Positions 1-11,973 are shown, counted from the stretch's first letter. The stretch is DNA of 28,201 nucleotides from Priapulus caudatus (GCF_000485595.1 NW_014577185.1:347193-375393); one strand, 5' to 3'. The notes: generated by a model not told the origin, from the sequence alone. Made by a program: numbers and translations.

Positions 1-59
1 CCTATTTTTGAGGGCTTTTCATTTTTCTGAATCCAGAATTGTATGTATCTTTCTCAGAA

Positions 60-560
60 TGCAGGAATTTACATTTCAGGTGACCCAATTTTCAAAAAAA
101 AATTGGGGGAGGACCCCCAGACCCCCACTCCTTACTTTAAATTACTCCCAGACCCCCACCCCTTACGTAATATACTCTTTACTATCACAGATTTTATTTC
201 AGTAAAGTTGTTTCTCAGTTGGATGTGGTATGTGTATCCAGAGGGGGGGGGTTCCAGGGGGTCCGGAACCCCCCTTTTTTACCCCAAAAAAGGGAAAACA
301 CAAAAGATCCTTTTCTGCTTAAAAATTTGGAATTCCATCTTGCATTCTAGACATCAAAATTACTGCTCAGATGCTCTCCGAATGCACCAATTTTTAAAAT
401 TTTTCTTGGGGGAGGTCCCCCCTCCCACCTAAGTGGCAACGTGCCTTAGACACGTCGCATAAGCTGCCTTCGGCGCCTTTTTTTTTTATAAAAGTGCCCT
501 TTATTTTTTAGTGGGACCCCCTTTTTCAAAAAGCCTTCAAAATATTCCTATTTAACATAT
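60..560. repeat. Unclassified G/C-run-rich interspersed repeat (possible transposon remnant)
   Basis: Stretches such as GGGGGAGGACCCCCAGACCCCC recur in variant form (about 104-125, 241-275 and 406-426), separated by A/T-rich parts and several ATTCCTATTTT motifs. A 129-codon frame at 43-432 has no recognisable domain. The pattern resembles high-copy interspersed repeats, but I cannot name the family. Confidence 0.35.
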
Positions 561-839
561 ATTTTCTCACAAAAATTCCTATTTTCCTCCTATTTTTTCA
601 CATCTGAAATTCCTATTTTCATATTTTTTGAGCGTCACTTGTCACTTGACGCCCTGAGCTATATAGTTCCATGGCGAGTAAAATAGAGTGATCGCCTATG
701 TATGGCTTTGACCAATGGCCGATATCATTACTGTATCGGTTCTTTTTTACCAGCAGTAGTTATTGTTGAGCCGTATAGCATTGCTAACGAGGTTCCGCCG
801 AGATTCCTAACGAAAGAAGCCGACCTCCGCACGAGAATT

Positions 840-1050
840 AACCTCTTGCAGCCAGGGTAATGCTGGGTATAGGCAAGGTAGTGTGTTCTAGCTAGGTAGT
901 GTATAGTGCCTGTTATAGGTAATGTAGAGCCTATTATATGATAGTGCAATGCTTGTTATAGGTAGGATAGTGGCTGTTTTTGGGTAGGGTGGTTCTTGTC
1001 ATAGCTAGGATAGTGCGTGTTAGAGCTAGGATTTATAGCTAGTACACTAA
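840..1050. repeat. Degenerate minisatellite, roughly 20-27-bp units
   Basis: Variants of AGGATAGTGCCTGTTATAGCT recur about seven times with irregular spacing (for example near 893, 940, 966, 1008). It is too diverged for an exact period. Confidence 0.6.
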
Positions 1051-2160
1051 GTAGAGACTCAGAGCCTGTTATAGTTATAGTATATTATATATTATAGTGT
1101 TATAGTTATACTGTTATATAGAAAGGCGAGGGTTTGTTATAGCTAGGTGTTGACTCGCATAATGCAGCATGGCACGTTGTGTGTAGCTCTGCGTATGTTT
1201 ATTGGGCGACGTCGCCTATCGATCATCTGTTCATCTTCGATTCAGCGACCGTAGCGTGTTCACGCCATCATCGCCACCACAACCAGCGCATCTGGTCGCG
1301 CCGCTACACTATGACTTTCGCATGATTGATTTTCCGCGCATGTGTCACCGACGGTGACGACGACGACGATGATGATGATGACTGATGATGATGACGAGCG
1401 CGAACAACGCTGCCATGCATCTTCTTAGTCAATAGTGGAGCGGCGCGTACACGTGCTGTGGTGCCGCGAGCTGGTGTCGTGCAAGGAGCGAGGCTTTTAC
1501 GCGCCGACGTCTGGCGTTCTCGTGCCTTCTGCCGTGCCTCGGGGACTTCAAGTCATCGAGTTAAAGCCTTTTTTAATGCAAGCGCATTAGAGCGCATTGC
1601 CGCGTCGAGCAGCGAGCGCTGCAGCAGGCAAGTGTGGCGTACGGCTCATCGTAAACCGCCCCCGTACATCCGGGAATTGTCGGCTCGGCAGGATGCACGC
1701 GCGTGCGTGTTAAACAAGGCGCATGAAGCTTGACGCGGTAAACGCCACGCCGCGTGGACAGAGCGTGCAGCAGCAGCGAGGGCGCAGAGAGCGATAGTGA
1801 AGGCATCGGGTAATAAGGTGTAAGGGTGATAGGGTATAAGGTGTTGAAAACGCCCGTAGCGTTTCAGTCTTCTTGTATCAGCATCACGTGTCATTCGCAT
1901 TGCGGTCACGTGTTGTTCGCGTTCATCTTTACACTCTTACGAGAGGCTGTTCTTTATCCATCTGGTCTAAAATATCGCTCTCGAGAGATGGCGTTACCGT
2001 GAGCACCGAATAAGAGCTCTCGCGTGCTGATCATGAGCTGATTAGCTAATTAACCATGCATTAATTAACTACTTGCGAGAGTTAGTTACTTAGCTGGAGT
2101 TTTCGTTGGAGAGCGGGGGGCGAGCGCGTGCAGCGCTGCCTCATCAGCCCATCGAGCAGC
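1051..2160. other. Intergenic, no gene seen
   Basis: CpG-rich sequence with a GAC/GAT triplet run at about 1355-1396. Frames on both strands are short and overlap each other; none has a domain or a plausible splice context. Confidence 0.6.
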
Positions 2161-2222
2161 ATATATTATTATTATATATATATATATATATATATAAGCC
2201 TCTAATATATATATATATATAT
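2161..2222. repeat. AT-rich (TA)n microsatellite beside inverted repeat 1
   Basis: Two TA runs are separated by AAGCCTCTAAT, a copy of the terminus of the adjacent inverted repeat. Confidence 0.85.
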
Positions 2223-2229
2223 TGCGTAA

Positions 2230-2749
2230 AAGCCTCTAATAACACGTAAAGGTGAATTACTCTTTCCTTAAAATGCGTCGCGTATAGGGACTGTGCTGTT
2301 ACATCATGAGCCCGGCTGCTCGACCACACAGACTAAACGTCATTATATCGCCCCCACGCTCCGCGGGATCGGCCACTTGAGACGGCGTTATACGTAACAG
2401 ATACGTATCAGATACGTAACAGATCGCCGCTTTCGGCGCGCTCGCTGACCAGCTATTATGTATTATTATACCAGCTATATGTATATATATATATATATAT
2501 ATAGCTGGTCAGCGAGCGCGCCGAAAGCGGCGATCTGTTACGTATCTGATACGTATTTGTTACGTATCTGATACGTATCTGTTACGTATAACGCCGTCTC
2601 AAGTGGCCGATCCCGCGGAGCGTGGGGGCGATATAATGACGTTTAGTCTGTGTGGTCGAGCAGCCGGGCTCATGATGTAACAGCACAGTCCCTATACGCG
2701 ACGCATTTTAAGGAAAGAGTAATTCACCTTTACGTGTTATTAGAGGCTT
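2230..2749. repeat. Long near-perfect inverted repeat 1 (arms 226 and 248 bp, 46-bp loop)
   Basis: The left arm 2230-2455 is the reverse complement of the right arm 2502-2749. I find no substitutions by eye; the 22-bp length difference is one extra copy of an internal repeat in the right arm. The loop (2456-2501) is AT-rich and contains a TA run. The arms are rich in CpG and carry no recognisable coding sequence. The terminal AAGCCTCTAAT also occurs once more at 2196-2206, just outside the left arm. No clear target duplication flanks it. Confidence 0.95.
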
Positions 2750-4196
2750 AGGGACTCTAGCCGAACGAGAACCCCGATCAGGGGTGCTTATAAATTTGAT
2801 CATGAATCGACTCTGGGAATACTTTTGTGGTTTTAGATGTTTTTGTGGCATTGTTGTTAAAAACACCGTAGATGGTAAACGCTCAGATTAAACGTCCGCG
2901 ATATATACGACGTTATCAGGCGTGCCTGCAATCCGTCTGATAAATCTCACAACAAACCGAAACTGCAATACCGCACACGTTCATGGATGTTTATTCATCA
3001 TAAATACAGACCAAAGTTCGAATCGAGTAATATTAACTGTCTATATGTCCCGTGCACATTAGTACCAGTATGTGTCATATTTAGCCATGGAATCTGTCTG
3101 TGACATTTTGGACTGACTACGTCTGTTGTGGTGGTCTGACTAGGTCGGTTCAATCAACATTTTATGGAAACTTTCATCAAAAGACGTGCAGAATAACAGA
3201 CTAAGTTATCCCCCGAATTGGATTTCGGTTATCTTTATATAGCATCAATCATGTACATTGATGGCGAATATTCGGACGTAGGAATGTTTTCGGCGGCGAG
3301 GAAAAACTGAACAAATCCGTGATTGTTCTGGACTCGATGGGAAGACTATATAGTGTGAGGGGAAATCCTCCATCTATCTGCCACTCCGTGCGTTGCTGAT
3401 ATATATGCGCGTGCCGTGCTGTACGTGTAATGTGATGATCAGATGTATAGGCCGTGTGGTGGGATATGCGAGTAAGTGTTACACGCCCTATTATCACCTG
3501 TGCCTCGCAGTGGTGCATGGTGGCAGCAGGATATTTTCCCATGTTCATCCTGTCACTTGCCGTGCGCGCTGTGTCGTGCGAGCCTAGGTGACCGTGCAGC
3601 TGTGCTGGTGCCAAACCGAAGCAGACATGTGGAGACAAGGGCAGATGTTTGTTACATGATTTTATTGGTTCGTTTTTTGGTTGTTTGGATTTTTGTAGAG
3701 GATTTGAAGAGGTAGAGGATTGGAGAAGGTAGATGAATGGCTAAGGTAAAGGAGGAGAACAATGTGAAGTGATTAGATGATCGGAGGGTGTGATTCGATC
3801 GACGGGGAAGGTGTACGAGGAGGAGGGTAAAGGATGGGGGAAGCTGGAGGTGGGAGAGGGTATAGAAGACGGCGAAGAAGGCGAAGTGAGTAGAAAAGGG
3901 GATAAAACGTGTTAAAAAAACACGAGACTCCATACGCTATGCGTAATACATAGCTAGTGTGTTTTGTCTTGCACTGACGTCATCGCACTGTCGTCATCGC
4001 GCTGGCGTCATCAGCGTCATCATGCGGACATCAGCTGTGTATACGGTTAATATAACAGTTATATAAGAGGTTTAAATAATGGAAACGGCGCCTGCTGATT
4101 ATAGTGGCCCGATTGTCTTAGATAGCACTGCTGCTGCTAACTACCGTAATTTCCTCGAGCTAATATTGAGTTAAGTGCACAGTGTTGTGTCATTAG
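2750..4196. other. Intergenic, no gene seen
   Basis: Apart from the purine-rich stretch at 3690-3905, nothing recognisable. The two overlapping frames near 3249-3715 lie on opposite strands and show no family features. Confidence 0.6.
3690..3905. repeat. Purine-rich strand (GGA/GAA-rich) low-complexity stretch
   Basis: About 215 bp with strong purine bias on the + strand, including GAGGAGGAGGG and GAAGAAGGCGAAG. The minus-strand frame over it (Ser/Phe/Leu-rich) looks like an artefact. Confidence 0.6.
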
Positions 4197-4224
4197 CGAG
4201 CACACACACACACACAGTGACACA

Positions 4225-4287
<63 letters not shown>

Positions 4288-4289
4288 GC

Positions 4290-4355
<66 letters not shown>

Positions 4356-4378
4356 GCGCCCGCTCACGCACAAACACA

Positions 4379-4426
<48 letters not shown>

Positions 4427-4447
4427 CACACACACGCGCGCGCGCAA
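4197..4447. repeat. Compound (CA)n/(CG)n/(GCAC)n tract
   Basis: Some 250 bp are almost strictly alternating pyrimidine-purine. CA blocks are interrupted by two CG blocks (about 4274-4292 and 4341-4358) and a CGCA block (4380-4426). Such sequence readily adopts Z-DNA. The long frames on both strands are artefacts of the repeat. Confidence 0.95.
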
Positions 4448-4715
4448 AGCATTTGTGTTGATGAAAATTGCTTACTATTTAATGACGTGATGGAACATAA
4501 TGCCGTATAGATTAAGTGGGAGCAAAATTACATGAATGCGATGGCAGGAAGTCCGGGTTTTTGCGAAAATGAATTTGTAATTAGTAGTTGGCACATTCAG
4601 TGTGAATGATGCTGCAGGGTTGCATAATAGCGAATGTGTCACCTCTGTGATTACGCGTGTTAATTGCGTAAGTACTAATCAAAATAGCAAACTCGATATA
4701 GCTTTCGTACATGCG

Positions 4716-4793
4716 CATATATATATATATATATATATATGCGTGTGCGTGCGTGCGTGCGTGCGTGCGTGTGTGTGTGCGCGCGTGTGTGTA
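4716..4793. repeat. (TA)n followed by (TG/CG)n microsatellite
   Basis: An alternating purine-pyrimidine run: about 11 TA units, then GTGC and GT units. Confidence 0.9.
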
Positions 4794-5856
4794 TGGATCT
4801 TGTTCTCAAGTCTACTTGAAGATTGTTCGAGCTTCTTGCTGAACATAATGGGAACTCGCCTGACCGCACTGATTCTGTACTGATTGAAACCGCATCACTC
4901 ACCGAAATTGCGGGAGCGTTCTGTACACTGTACGCTTGAGTGCAGTTCTTCTCCGCTAGAACGGACGGATGTAACGAATCCAGATATACTTCTAAGGTAA
5001 ATACTTGCCGTGCGTTTAAGGCCGACGTTTGTTTGTCCTCATTGAATTGCGTACAGCGCCCGCACTAGTTCTAATGAGGTGTATCTTTCGTGGAGCTCCT
5101 ATCCCACTTCCTTCTGCATCTCCTGTTTACGAGGGGTTACTGTATGCACCTACTGCGCGCGTGCGTACACGCGTCCCTGCACAGACCACCGGGGCAGTAT
5201 AGCTAAGGATGTGAACCTAGATATTTGCTCTTAGTCGTGACGCATACATAGGTTGTAAGGCTGTGAGCGTTGATAGTGCACTCGGTGGCGTGTCCTCATG
5301 TATCCGTGTGTTTAAACCGCGTGCGTGTGTTGGAGTGTGGAGGTCACGGCAGACGTTAGCTGCATTGATTCTCAATTACCCTGGTAGCCAGGCGACAATT
5401 ATATCATGACAACGCTCACCTAAACTGTGAAGAGAGAGACTGGTTGACTGTGTGAGTTGCTCGTTAACCTTCCCGAAATGTGTTGAACCTGGCTGGCTTC
5501 CCAGAAAAACACGTGAGCTCCTGGTAAAGGTTAGTAATCATCTATAGTGGCTTGTGCAATTATGTCCAGTGTACTAGACCGCGAAATGAATTTTGCCGGG
5601 GACATATATATATATATGTGTGACAGTGTCCGTGATGGATTGTTGATTGCGTTTATTAAAAGCTTCAACGTGGAAGGTATTACATGTATTCCCGCTTACC
5701 TCACGTAAAATCGTTTATAACTTGAATATAAAATATTGATTAGATTTACTGATGTCTTGTGCTAAGCTGATACAATAGAAGTAAACACTTCCTCGAGCCA
5801 TAATAATAGTAGTATATAATATACAGTAGTATATAAGTAGTAGTAACAGTAATATA
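4794..5856. other. Intergenic, no gene seen
   Basis: Mixed-composition sequence with a few TA runs; no open frame of note. Confidence 0.6.
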
Positions 5857-6563
5857 TCAAGAGCGTATAAAGAAGGAGAGCGTACAAGGGTAAAATGCTG
5901 AAACCATGCTGCAGTATTAGTCGAATTAATAAACTTTCCCCGTTTTATTTTGACGATCCTTTGCAGTATTATTGATTAGCTGTCTTACCTTGTTCATATA
6001 AAACAAACCGCATGTCCCTACGATGCCCCTACGCTGAGATAATGAGCGGTGAAAATCTGGTATTTTCACCGAGACCCGACTCGAGATCAGTGTTTACTGC
6101 GTCCCTCACTCGAAGTGTTATAACTTCGGGAAACCTCGCGTGTCCCGAATGACGTCTGTTATTGATTGCCATAGTGATGACCCCCACCTGTGCCCACCTC
6201 ACGCCCACCTCACGCTGGATGTATAGTAAACTCTGGTAGTATTACGTGAGTCAGCGCCACTATGGCGCTACACAGCGGCGACCGGAAGCAACACACTGGA
6301 AACACTTCGAGTGAGGGACGCAGTAAACACTGATCTCGAGTCGGGTTTCGGTGAAAATACCAGATTTTCACCGCTCATTATCTCAGCGTAGGGGCATCGT
6401 AGGGACATGCGGTTTGTTTTATATGAACAAGGTAAGACAGCTAATCAATAATACTGCAAAGGATCGTCAAAATAAAACGGGAAAAGTTTATTAATTCGAT
6501 TAATACTGCAGCATGGTTTCAGCATTTTACCCTTGTACGCTCTCCTTCTTTATCTGCTCTTGA
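5857..6563. repeat. Long inverted repeat 2 (two 263-bp arms, 181-bp spacer)
   Basis: 5857-6119 pairs with 6301-6563 with only a few mismatches, for example GAGCGTATAAAG against GAGCAGATAAAG at the outer end. The spacer 6120-6300 holds a short palindrome AGCGCCACTATGGCGCT and three CCCACCT units. A 17-bp direct repeat (TAGTAGTATATAATATA) lies outside both ends at 5807-5823 and 6575-6591. It could be a target duplication or a local AT-rich repeat. I see no similarity to inverted repeat 1 and no coding capacity. Confidence 0.93.
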
Positions 6564-6591
6564 ATATATATATATAGTAGTATATAATATA

Positions 6592-7298
6592 ACAGGTTGT
6601 GTGTCACCAGGGTGTCTAAGATTGCACATCCTCTTTAGTTCAATTGCATGTAGTGTGTGCCGTCGACCCCGCCTTGAATATTTTCAGTTGCTTTAACTGT
6701 GACAGGGCGCAGTTGGTTACTTGATTACAGAAATGTATGTAACAGTGAACAGTGATATGGAATATTGGAAGATGTAATCACAAAAATAGATGCGGTAAAA
6801 ATAGGCAATTCAGCGCAATTGAGGTATACACTTTTTACGTTAAGGAAGAATTTACAAAAAAATATCTTTAATTTAGTAGTGATCTACACATATTATCAAG
6901 AGTTGATTCATAAAGAGGTGTATATACGTCGTGTGTGTGCGTAGTTTTGAAAATTAATACCAAATATTAATTTCAAATGAGCTGCGATTGAGACGACTGA
7001 TACCTGCTCATTCGCAATACACACAGTAAAACAATATAGTATAATTTCGTAAGCTAGAATCTACATTACGGTTTATGTGCATTACTGAAGCACTTCTCCC
7101 GCTTGGCATCAGCTGCGCAGCATCGACGGAAAATTACGAGTCGGATCGACTTGCAAAGATAACTATACGCGATCTAAGTTATGTCAACAGAATTTCCCCG
7201 GTCGGTACCATAATAAATCCGCCAACGCACTAGAAAATCGAAAGTCCAGAGATGATAAGCAAAACAGTCGGCGGAGACTGGCTGTGCGGGTGCAGCAT
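6592..7298. other. Intergenic, no gene seen
   Basis: AT-rich sequence between inverted repeat 2 and the diverged foldback; no feature recognised. Confidence 0.6.
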
Positions 7299-7463
7299 GG
7301 CATACACCCCCCTTATGGTAAATCTCCCCCTCTACGATACGGATGGGCATGGGCATGTCTAGCAGGGCGCGTCGTAACTGTGATTCGGATTTTACCTTTA
7401 TTGCCCATGCGCGTGTATATAGGGGGAGGGGTCGTTTTCCATAAGGGGGATGTATACTATGCC
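7299..7463. repeat. Diverged inverted repeat (decayed foldback element)
   Basis: GGCATACACCCCCCTTATGG at the left faces the complement of the sequence ending 7463 (GGCATAGTATACATCCCCCT when reversed). Looser matching continues to about 7352 and back to about 7403. The arms are roughly 55-60 bp, with many mismatches and gaps. Confidence 0.6.
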
Positions 7464-10400
7464 ACACCGTCAGACTCGCTGCATCATTCCGAGCCTGTTC
7501 CACGCGCGTGCTGAGTGTTGGGGTGGAGGGGGAATTATAGCCAGCGCAGTAGCCAGCAAAGCATGGTCAGTATATATATGTTGTTTTTTTTAATATAATT
7601 TAGAGGCTTCTATGCTAATGGCTTCTCGTTTTCGTTTATGTCGAATGCACCGAGTATGACAACTTTGCCCTCGGGAGAAGACGGTCAGAGGCTGCTCAGT
7701 GTCTGGATCGCTTATTGTAATTTTGTATTGATAAAGAATTCAATGTAATCTTGTATTTATAAATAATTCAATGGCCGATTGATCGCCTCGATCGTCATCG
7801 CGTTTGTTCCCATTTTCGGCAGCATGAATAATTAATGTTCGTTCATACATGATGATTGGCGGTCGAATCTCAATTGAATGGGTGTCGTCGAGCTCACTCC
7901 GTTCATTACTCTTCGCGTTGGTTTCAGGTAGCCGGGTGTAGCATGCTATGGCTGTACGATGAATATGTGTATTAGAATGTATATGTATAGAATATGTTTT
8001 CTAAAACATACATTCACAGTTGCACGTGCATGTTTATTTGTAGTTCAGCAGCATCAGTCTGCGTTACGACGTCAATACCAACACAAAGCAGGGAGCTATC
8101 TCCCCACGGCTTTTCTGTGCGCTAGCGTCACTTTATGTGGGTCTTCAGATCTTTGAGATAGTTTCTTTTATTATCGATATAAACAGACTCGTGGTACCAG
8201 CTAATATACATCGCTGACTGCGGGACATAATTATAATAACAGGTTGATAATGACATCCAGTGTGTGTGGGCCGTGGGGTGTAGCAGGTACCTAACGCAGC
8301 GCGTTGCCGCGGCGCTTGCCTGTGTGTGTGTGATGCAGGAGGATGTACCCTGGGTAAATGTAAACGCTGAGTGCTCTCATGCGGTTACTAACGAGTCTTA
8401 TTATAGGCGTGCGGCAAATGGCCTAATTGCGATCAGACAGGAACATGATGTTCATGTCTAATCCCAATTAGGTAGTAGAAAAGATGCACGCACGCCGATC
8501 TAAAGAAGGAATGATGCTAAAGGCCTGCCATTTGCCGTTACATGGTTGCCAATTAAGTGCACACACAACAGACCACGCGTCGTGTTATGTGTGGGGGGGG
8601 GGAGTGCTAGCCAAGTGCTTTATAACGCGTATTACAGCCAGCATGCTACCTACAGATTTATTGATTTCTTGGTTCCTATGCAGCCTCGACCCCACCACGA
8701 AACGACTCTCATGTGCTTTAAAATTCTTCAATGAATCTGCAAAACATTTCTATTTTAAATTTAAATTTAATTTATATTCATTTATCGTTTTTCTTCTTAA
8801 CTCGTGTAAGTGATTCGTGGAGAGAGGAGAGGAAGGGAGGGAGGGTGTGTTGGAGAGATGGAGTCAGAAAGAGTAGGCGAGCGTGAATTGAATTCATGAT
8901 GGCATTTTAAAGGTTTAGCCCAACGTTGCAACGGGGCTTTTAATCATGTATGCATTTCTGGGAACGTTAATGTTTCCGAGAAATGTTCTGTCGACTAATT
9001 AAATGAATTTCTCGAAATGCTGTTACTTTGAATCCATTTCCTGTATTCAGGGAAAGTGCATCAAACATGCTTCCACTTACGTGACGCTGTAGAATTGACA
9101 AAAACGCCATGTGTTGGCGACATGAGAATTCTAACGTTATTCCTAACCAGTGGCCATTCAGAATGTATATATGCACATATTTTAAAGCGCAGTATATGAT
9201 TTCTGTACAGTTAGTACACGTTGCCTATAGAAAGATAGCAAGTAAACGCATATCTGTCCGTGAAAGAGTTAGGGAGAGGTGTACGTGATAGTCGGAGTTG
9301 ACGTCGCAAGCTGCACTGATATGAATCTATCTATACGTAGATTCCTAAGGTGGTTTTTTTTGGGTGGGGGGGGGTAGCATCGTGTAGGTAAGACAGGGCT
9401 ATCATGTTTGAGACAACATTGCAAGGGAACTACTACGTGGTTGTTTCATTTGCTGTGCAAGCCCAGACATGTACGCGTGATTCCATCCCGCGCCTTCTGA
9501 GTTTAGCAAGTCATGGTGAATTTAGCTTTCATTGCATATCCCCGTAACTGCCTATATTATTATATTTCCCGTGATAACGTCCTGACGGCTCTGGCATGTT
9601 GTCCATTCCTAATATGTAGAAATTCGGCCAAGTTCGTGTAATATTGAGACGCATGTGGTACCCATATTTTCAGTCGGAATAGCTCTTGTTTCACGCTAGT
9701 AGATCTTCGTACGTTTGAGTATTTATCGGGGATGCAGCAAAATGTGGAGACTTGGCGCGTCTGTTCAATATTTATCAACTGTTTTCTGGCTATAAGGTCA
9801 ATCCCGCGCTGGGGAACCAGCACCGTGAAGTAAGCTGGGTTATGTGTGGCGAGTGAAGCACGCGAGCTTTGCGATATTGGTCGCTGGCAGAGTTGTTCTT
9901 CTAATTTCTTAATTAATTAACGTTATATACCGGTCGTGTTGGCCTCTTTTTCCCGGTGGAAACACAGTTAACGCATCAATAGCTGTTGCTTTTATATTTT
10001 CTATTCGCTCTCGCGTTTCCCGAAAGTTCCCGTGTTTTTTCGGTTTCCGTACCATATGCACTTTGTTGATCATGATTAGTTTTGTCATATAATAATTAGG
10101 ATTTAATTCGATTAATTAGGATAAATAAGGATTTAGTGAATAATTGCGAAATACAAGTTCCCGCTATCAAGCCACACTCCCGGCGCGGCGCCACACCTAT
10201 ATTCACGACGTCTGCAAGATTCAATGCAAACTGTACTGTCAAGACACACGAATATATGTATGTGTTAAATAATTCACCTACAATAAATCTTTAGCATAGC
10301 GTATTAAAGCAGGCTTCACTGCGGCCATTTGAGAGCCAGCCAGTTCGAGCGTCTGCCGAGTGCACACACTGATCTCTATCGTTGCTAACGCATGCTGATT

Positions 10401-11880
10401 TCGTGTATACGGGCGCGCAACTGCATGTACTGGGTGGACAGGACATGATGCGAGAAGCTGTTTGTGTATGTGCGCGTGTGCTGCTGCTGCTGCTGGCGAG
10501 GGTGATAAAATGTCGTTGACGGCTCCCGCGGGCGTACGACCGTCTGCGTCCGTGGCGAGCGATCATCTACGAAGATCAATGCCTCCGTCGGTTGCGTGGC
10601 GCATATGTGAATTTCGCGCACTCCTGACAGGTGTGTGTGTGTGTGTGTGCGTGCGTTTTTTTCTTCGTGACGGAGAAAGCTGTATAGCCGTACTTCGCGT
10701 CAATAATGGACAGCCGATTATGACAAGTTTGATAACGAGAGTGTTTCTGACATTTATCATTTTGGGTTACTTATAGCTATCGTTTTTTTCTCTGACTATA
10801 TACGCACTGATAGAGTGTGCCGACATCGTTTTTCGTATGTGCGTGCGCGCGCGTGCGTGCGTGCGTGCGTGTACCTGCGCGTGAGTGCGTGCCCGGGTGG
10901 ATGAGTGTACCTGTGACATTTTCTAAGAAACACTGTCTATCACATATCACAAAATCGCCATTAATTGCCATAAAGCATACAATTTGTGAAGCGGGAGACG
11001 AGGAGAGCGAAAGATAGATTACACTGTAATGTTGCAAGTTTTTTTTTTAATTCAACTAGTTTGCGGTTTTCTTATATGAATTTTTATAGTCGTTTGCAAA
11101 GCATTTCATGTGCATCTAATGATCATGACCGTTATTATCCAGTAACCCTATTCTGCGTGTTCCCCGTTAAAGAATCTGTCCTGATTGTGCATGCATTCAC
11201 GATTCATGATGTAATGATGATGTTAATAATTTATGCTTTAGGTACTCGCATGAGTTAATAATATGCAAAAGCCAGCTGTTTTTGCGCGTTTTAGTGGCAT
11301 TTTCTTTCAAGGTTTTGTATTATTCAAAATAGATAATCATAACAAGTTATCCATTGTCAACGTTATGTATCATTAAAAACTCAAGTGTGTGTATACTTTC
11401 TCGAACATCCTCTATGCTTTTGTCATTTGCCTCGTTGTCGTGAGTGCAGTGGCAACGTGCAAGCTTGGAGTAATAAGCCGATTACTCCAATGGTGCAACT
11501 ATCTTTGTGCACCACGAATTTGTTTGGCATGTGTCAACTGCAGCTGACATATAATTTGCCCAGGTTTTGAGTTTCGTCTAGTAAACTAGGTATTATTTAT
11601 TCATGTGTGCGAGTAAATATTGTGTACGCGCGCATTATACGTTCGTCGGATTGATGTACGTGTATTTAGGATCCTTTTGATTGAGCCTCCTTGTTGTCAT
11701 GTGCTATCACAGTCATATTGACTAATTTCAAGACATGATATGCGAATAATGGAATAATAAAATAAGCACTGGGAAGTGTACGTTTCTGTATTTAGTAATA
11801 ACGAAAATGGATAACTTTTTATCTATTTTGACTCACACAGAATTTGCAGAGGCAGGCCGATAACAACGTCGGAAAGCGGC
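7464..11880. other. Intergenic or far-upstream Rab27 sequence, no gene seen
   Basis: Contains poly-G runs (about 8589-8600 and 9366-9376) and TG microsatellites. The frames are short (at most about 109 codons) and unrecognised. Non-coding 5' exons of Rab27 could lie here, but none can be picked out from sequence alone. Confidence 0.55.
10629..10653. repeat. (TG)n microsatellite
   Basis: A short TG run followed by GCGTGCG. A second TGCG-rich run lies at about 10838-10885. Confidence 0.85.
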
Positions 11881-11947
11881 TGTATATAAATATTGTATGA
11901 GCGCGCCACTGGATTCTAGACTGACACTGACTATTCTTTCTCTCTAG
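11881..11947 (+). promoter_or_regulatory. TATA-like element and pyrimidine tract upstream of Rab27 coding exon 1
   Basis: TGTATATAAATA at 11881-11892 is TATA-like. A pyrimidine-rich run CTATTCTTTCTCTCTAG ends at 11947. Two readings are possible: a proximal promoter with a start site within about 60 bp, or a 3' splice site for an upstream 5'UTR exon. The strong polypyrimidine-AG makes the splice reading at least as likely. No upstream UTR exon could be identified. Confidence 0.3.
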
Positions 11948-11956
11948 ACTTATAGT

Positions 11957-11971
11957 ATGATGACCGTATGA
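11957..11971 (+). promoter_or_regulatory. Four-codon upstream ORF overlapping the Rab27 start region
   Basis: ATG ATG ACC GTA TGA lies immediately upstream. Its stop TGA overlaps the in-frame ATG at 11968 as ATGA, and the stronger start at 11974 follows three bases after the stop. If the transcript includes this segment, ribosomes would meet two upstream ATGs and terminate right at the main start. That arrangement could favour reinitiation. The sequence is seen directly; any effect on translation is inferred. Confidence 0.4.
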
Positions 11972-11973
11972 AG

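Noticed and set aside
4137-4510. Cys/Val- or Thr/His-repeat proteins over the CA/CG tract
   Set aside because: Simple dinucleotide repeat translated in several frames on both strands; not coding.
11968-11970. Rab27 start codon two codons upstream
   Set aside because: In frame but with a poor context (C at -3, A at +4), and it overlaps a uORF stop. 11974 has A at -3 and G at +4. The difference is only two residues.
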